From assembly GCA_030045935.1 (NCBI GenBank), contig JASIEN010000745.1:1-5568 (forward strand): 5,568 nucleotides of DNA. Direction: 5' to 3'. Origin of the DNA: Candidatus Sulfotelmatobacter sp. (GTDB lineage Bacteria; Acidobacteriota; Terriglobia; Terriglobales; Acidobacteriaceae). Below are positions 5,508 through 5,568 of the stretch, piece by piece (the first letter of the stretch is position 1; each line of letters opens with the position of its first letter). The notes under the pieces are model-generated. The model did no database searches and was not told where the DNA came from. It worked only from the letters and a program-made list of their open reading frames with translations. Both the position numbers and the translations under genes were made by a program.

Positions 5508-5568
5508 AGAACCTTCATTCACAAAAATTCATGAAAACCGCTACACCTCCAACAAAAGAGAAGAGATA

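Larger units (their letters stand above)
5219..5568. other. Intergenic region ahead of the operon, no convincing gene
   Basis: About 350 bases, more AT-rich than the genes, lie between the OPX start and the right edge. I see no complete coding frame, tRNA-like or terminator-like structure. It holds a candidate sigma-70-type promoter (5389-5417), an 8-base direct repeat (5485-5507), an imperfect repeat AATGATATGTG (5405-5415) / AATGATGTGTT (5452-5462), and one GACTGCT motif (5369-5375). A plus-strand ATG at 5531 opens a frame (MKTATPPTKEKR) to the edge, but it has no ribosome site and only 12 codons are visible. A minus-strand frame also runs in from the edge and stops at 5515-5517. Neither can be judged from this window. 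Confidence 0.6.

Noticed and set aside
5531..5568. Possible start of a divergent plus-strand gene (MKTATPPTKEKR) running off the right edge
   Set aside because: Only 12 codons are visible and no ribosome site is present. An open frame this short is expected by chance.

Overview
The window is a compact exopolysaccharide assembly and export locus. Five genes, all on the minus strand, read from high to low coordinates. No complete plus-strand gene is credible.

The gene order in the direction of transcription is: a short outer-membrane polysaccharide export (OPX, Wza-like) protein at 5218-4484; a Wzz/GumC-type chain-length or co-polymerase protein at 4466-2964; a membrane-anchored ExeA/GspA-type AAA+ ATPase at 2973-1720; a CpsD/CapB-type P-loop protein with a degraded nucleotide-binding loop at 1509-757; and the N-terminal part of a polyprenyl glycosylphosphotransferase starting near 704 and running off the left edge. 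The first three genes are tightly packed (17-base gap, then a 10-base overlap) and look like one transcription unit. A 210-base gap with a perfect TATAAT box separates them from the last two, which may have an extra promoter.

This set would cover several steps of a Wzx/Wzy-like pathway. The glycosylphosphotransferase would load the first sugar onto undecaprenyl phosphate. The Wzz/GumC protein, normally paired with a CpsD-type kinase, would set chain length and bridge the periplasm. The OPX protein would give an exit through the outer membrane. The ExeA-type ATPase is the extra part, and it resembles the secretion-type ATPases found in exosortase (EpsH/XrtA)-associated polysaccharide loci. The flippase, polymerase and other glycosyltransferases are not in the window and probably lie beyond the left edge.

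The organism is a Gram-negative (diderm) bacterium, because an OPX protein implies an outer membrane. The moderately high GC content, the gene order and the style of the CpsD-like and glycosylphosphotransferase proteins suggest Acidobacteriota, but this is recalled family resemblance and was not tested.

The right-hand 350 bases (5219-5568) hold no convincing gene. They contain a candidate promoter for the operon and short repeats. The most unusual point in the window is that the CpsD-like protein lacks the P-loop lysine and the C-terminal tyrosine cluster of a working BY-kinase, while the neighbouring ExeA-like protein keeps intact ATPase motifs.
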